A stretch of 64,000 nucleotides of DNA. It comes from Bacillota bacterium (GTDB lineage Bacteria > Bacillota_I > Bacilli_A > RF39 > UBA660). The notes beneath the pieces were generated by a model that saw only the letters and a program-made list of their open reading frames with translations, did not search any database and had not been told where the DNA came from. The DNA is taken from the NCBI GenBank assembly GCA_023460995.1, contig JAEWOE010000006.1, positions 186,001 through 250,000 of the forward strand, in the 5' to 3' direction. Made by a program: the position numbers and the translations under genes. Shown here one piece after another: positions 62,495 to 64,000 of this stretch (positions are counted from its first letter, which is position 1; every line of letters begins with the position of its first letter).

Positions 62495-63382
62495 TTTTTG
62501 CTTTTTTAATTGATTACAAAATTCTTTTGCTACTGGGCTAAGAAGTGCATTTTCTAATGTTGTAATACCATATTCAATTTTTGAAAGTTCGGGTTTAATA
62601 TTTATTTCAAAAACTTCATTTCTTTTTAACTCTTCTTTGATATATTCTTTTGTAGCTATGCCTATCCCATACCCAATTTTAGTAAAATTTTCTACTAGTG
62701 ATAAACTTGCTACTTCCATTTTGTAGTCTATTTTCATGAACTGATCATTAAAATATTTATTTAAACGTAATCTTGTTAGTGAAGAATCTGTTGGAAGTAT
62801 AATTGGATATTTTATTATCTCGTTTAATGAAACTTCTCTACCTAATAATTCTTTATAATCGTTATTACAAATAAAAGTATCATGTAAATCTCCAATTTTA
62901 TAATATGAAAGACCTGTTTCTTTTTTTGAAGGAAATTTTGTGAATAGCAAATCTAATTTTCCATCTTTTAAATGTTTAATAAGATCACATGTTGGTCCAA
63001 TTGCTATTTCTACTCTTACATTAGGATACTTTTTATGAAGTACTTCGAGTACGGGTATTAAAAATACTTTTGTTAATGATTTTCCTGTACCAATTTTAAT
63101 TACGCCTGATTCTATTTTATTTAGAGAATTAGAAATGTTTTCAATATTCCTTATGTACTTCATTGCTTCTTTAATTTGGCTATATACTTCTTCACCATTG
63201 CTAGTTAGTATGACCCCTCTCTTAGTTCTAATAAAAAGTTGAAAACCAAGTATTTCTTCTAGATTTTTAATTTGTTTTGTTATAGCCGGCTGAGATATAT
63301 GTAATTCATTACTAGCTTTAGTGATATTTTTATTTTTTGCCACTATATAAAAAATGTTGTATAGTTCTAAATTAATATTCAT
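62492..63382 (-). CDS. LysR family transcriptional regulator
   Basis: A 296-residue protein with the LysR winged helix: FYIVAKNKNITKASNELHISQPAITKQIKNLEEILGFQLF, and the substrate-binding domain GVIKIGTGKSLTKVFLIPVLEVLHKKYPNVRVEIAIG, LDLLFTKFP, IGYGIGIATKEYI. It is divergent from a Nudix hydrolase gene, so it may regulate that gene or itself, as LysR proteins often do. GGGAGG precedes the ATG. The effector is unknown. Confidence 0.95.
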   Translation of the reverse strand: MNINLELYNIFYIVAKNKNITKASNELHISQPAITKQIKNLEEILGFQLFIRTKRGVILTSNGEEVYSQIKEAMKYIRNIENISNSLNKIESGVIKIGTGKSLTKVFLIPVLEVLHKKYPNVRVEIAIGPTCDLIKHLKDGKLDLLFTKFPSKKETGLSYYKIGDLHDTFICNNDYKELLGREVSLNEIIKYPIILPTDSSLTRLRLNKYFNDQFMKIDYKMEVASLSLVENFTKIGYGIGIATKEYIKEELKRNEVFEINIKPELSKIEYGITTLENALLSPVAKEFCNQLKKQK

Positions 63383-63468
63383 AATAACCTCCCGTTATGA
63401 TAGACATAAGATATTTGTATTTTAATTATAACAGTTGATAAGGTATAATTCAAGTAAGGAAGTGTATT

Positions 63469-64000
63469 ATGAATAAAGAAATAATAATTAATGAAGGAAA
63501 TTTACAATCTGATGAAGTAAATGATAGAAAGCAAAAAAGTCGTTTGATAGTTATAAATAATAATAATCAAATTTTACTTCAAAATTATGATGGAGTATTT
63601 ATGTTGCCGGGTGGAAAAATTGATAAAGAGGAAACAATTGTTTCAGGACTTGTTAGGGAAATTAGAGAAGAGACAGGTTTACTAATCAATACTAACGAAA
63701 TAAAATCATTAGTAACGATTAAAAATTATGCTAGAGATTATCCTAGAAGAGATAGTAGTTATAAAATTAATAAATTAGTTGAAACAAGCTACTTTTATTT
63801 AAGATGTAATAGTAATATAAGTAAAGGACAAAGCGATCTTACTTTAAGTGAAAAAAATTACAACTTAACTACACAGTTTGTAGATATAGATAGAATACCT
63901 ACACTTATTATTAATAATGATTCAACTAATCCACGTAAAAAATTCTATGATGAAGAATTATTGAAGGTATTAGATGAGATTAAAAATACAAATATAATTG
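63469..64000 (+). CDS. Nudix hydrolase (cut by right edge)
   Basis: ATG 63469 has AAGGAAGTG upstream; the frame is open to the window's end, giving 177 residues. The Nudix box is perfect: GKIDKEETIVSGLVREIREE then TGL, preceded by YDGVFMLPGG. Such enzymes cleave nucleoside diphosphates linked to another group (X). RDYPRRDSSYKINKLVETSYFYLRC is a typical later strand. Substrate unknown. It is divergent from lysR. Confidence 0.92.
   Translation, partial: MNKEIIINEGNLQSDEVNDRKQKSRLIVINNNNQILLQNYDGVFMLPGGKIDKEETIVSGLVREIREETGLLINTNEIKSLVTIKNYARDYPRRDSSYKINKLVETSYFYLRCNSNISKGQSDLTLSEKNYNLTTQFVDIDRIPTLIINNDSTNPRKKFYDEELLKVLDEIKNTNII

Noticed and set aside
1..64000. Mycoplasma-type code (TGA as Trp)
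   Set aside because: Several genes end in TGA at sensible places and no gene needs TGA read through; spore genes also argue against a mycoplasma.
1..64000. CRISPR array
   Set aside because: No regularly spaced direct repeats with unique spacers and no cas genes were seen.

Overview
The window is AT-rich DNA from a low-GC Gram-positive bacterium (Bacillota). TGA is used as an ordinary stop (for example at 15157-15159 and 41893-41895) and tryptophan is TGG, so the mycoplasma code does not apply. A spore-germination receptor operon, a SpoIID/LytB protein, phosphoketolase, strong purine-rich ribosome sites and frequent TTG/GTG starts fit a fermentative, probably spore-competent, gut-type Bacilli or Clostridia lineage. 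The lineage is an inference from gene content.

Region by region. 1-5 kb: the end of phosphoketolase, then two convergent secreted proteins that carry a type IV prepilin N-terminus in front of glycosidase-like domains. 5-12 kb: TetR plus a YhgE/Pip membrane protein, a flavodoxin, UV endonuclease, a MATE-like exporter and a four-gene thioredoxin/ferredoxin operon with its own ArsR regulator. 12-16 kb: five membrane or secreted proteins of unknown function. 15.9-19.6 kb: cysteine desulfurase with a TtcA-like sulfurtransferase, an RNHCP protein, and scpA-scpB. 19.6-19.9 kb: tRNA-Leu(CAA) and tRNA-His(GTG).

19.85-29.73 kb is best read as an integrative mobilizable element inserted at the 3' end of tRNA-His. 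It has a large serine recombinase, a MobV/Pre relaxase, an oriT-like set of inverted repeats, an Xre repressor with two matching operators, and a 7-bp repeat (CCCCAGA) at the tRNA-His end and again at 29725. A terminator-like hairpin, missing after the tRNA, lies just beyond the right repeat. The cargo includes an unfamiliar operon of a two-TM membrane protein, a ClpB-D2-like AAA+ ATPase and a membrane-anchored protein. This is the best candidate for an undescribed system, possibly defence.

29.7-41.9 kb holds many independently transcribed accessory genes (DUF5662, methyltransferase, HAD nucleotidase, DUF3592-like, PHP phosphoesterase, CYTH-NDK pair, MBL hydrolase, DUF4256), with a compact structured RNA at about 29.79 kb. 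41.9-53.3 kb has two more prepilin-headed proteins (one of 1029 residues), SpoIID/LytB, enolase and the gerA-gerC-small protein-gerB operon. 53.7-64 kb is mostly housekeeping: NAD synthetase behind a promoter embedded in a perfect 13-bp inverted repeat, a radical SAM protein, a frameshifted small membrane gene, aldo/keto reductase, HD phosphohydrolase, a DMT transporter, a TIM-barrel protein, LysR and a Nudix hydrolase running off the right edge. Most transcription units end in clear hairpin-plus-T-run terminators.
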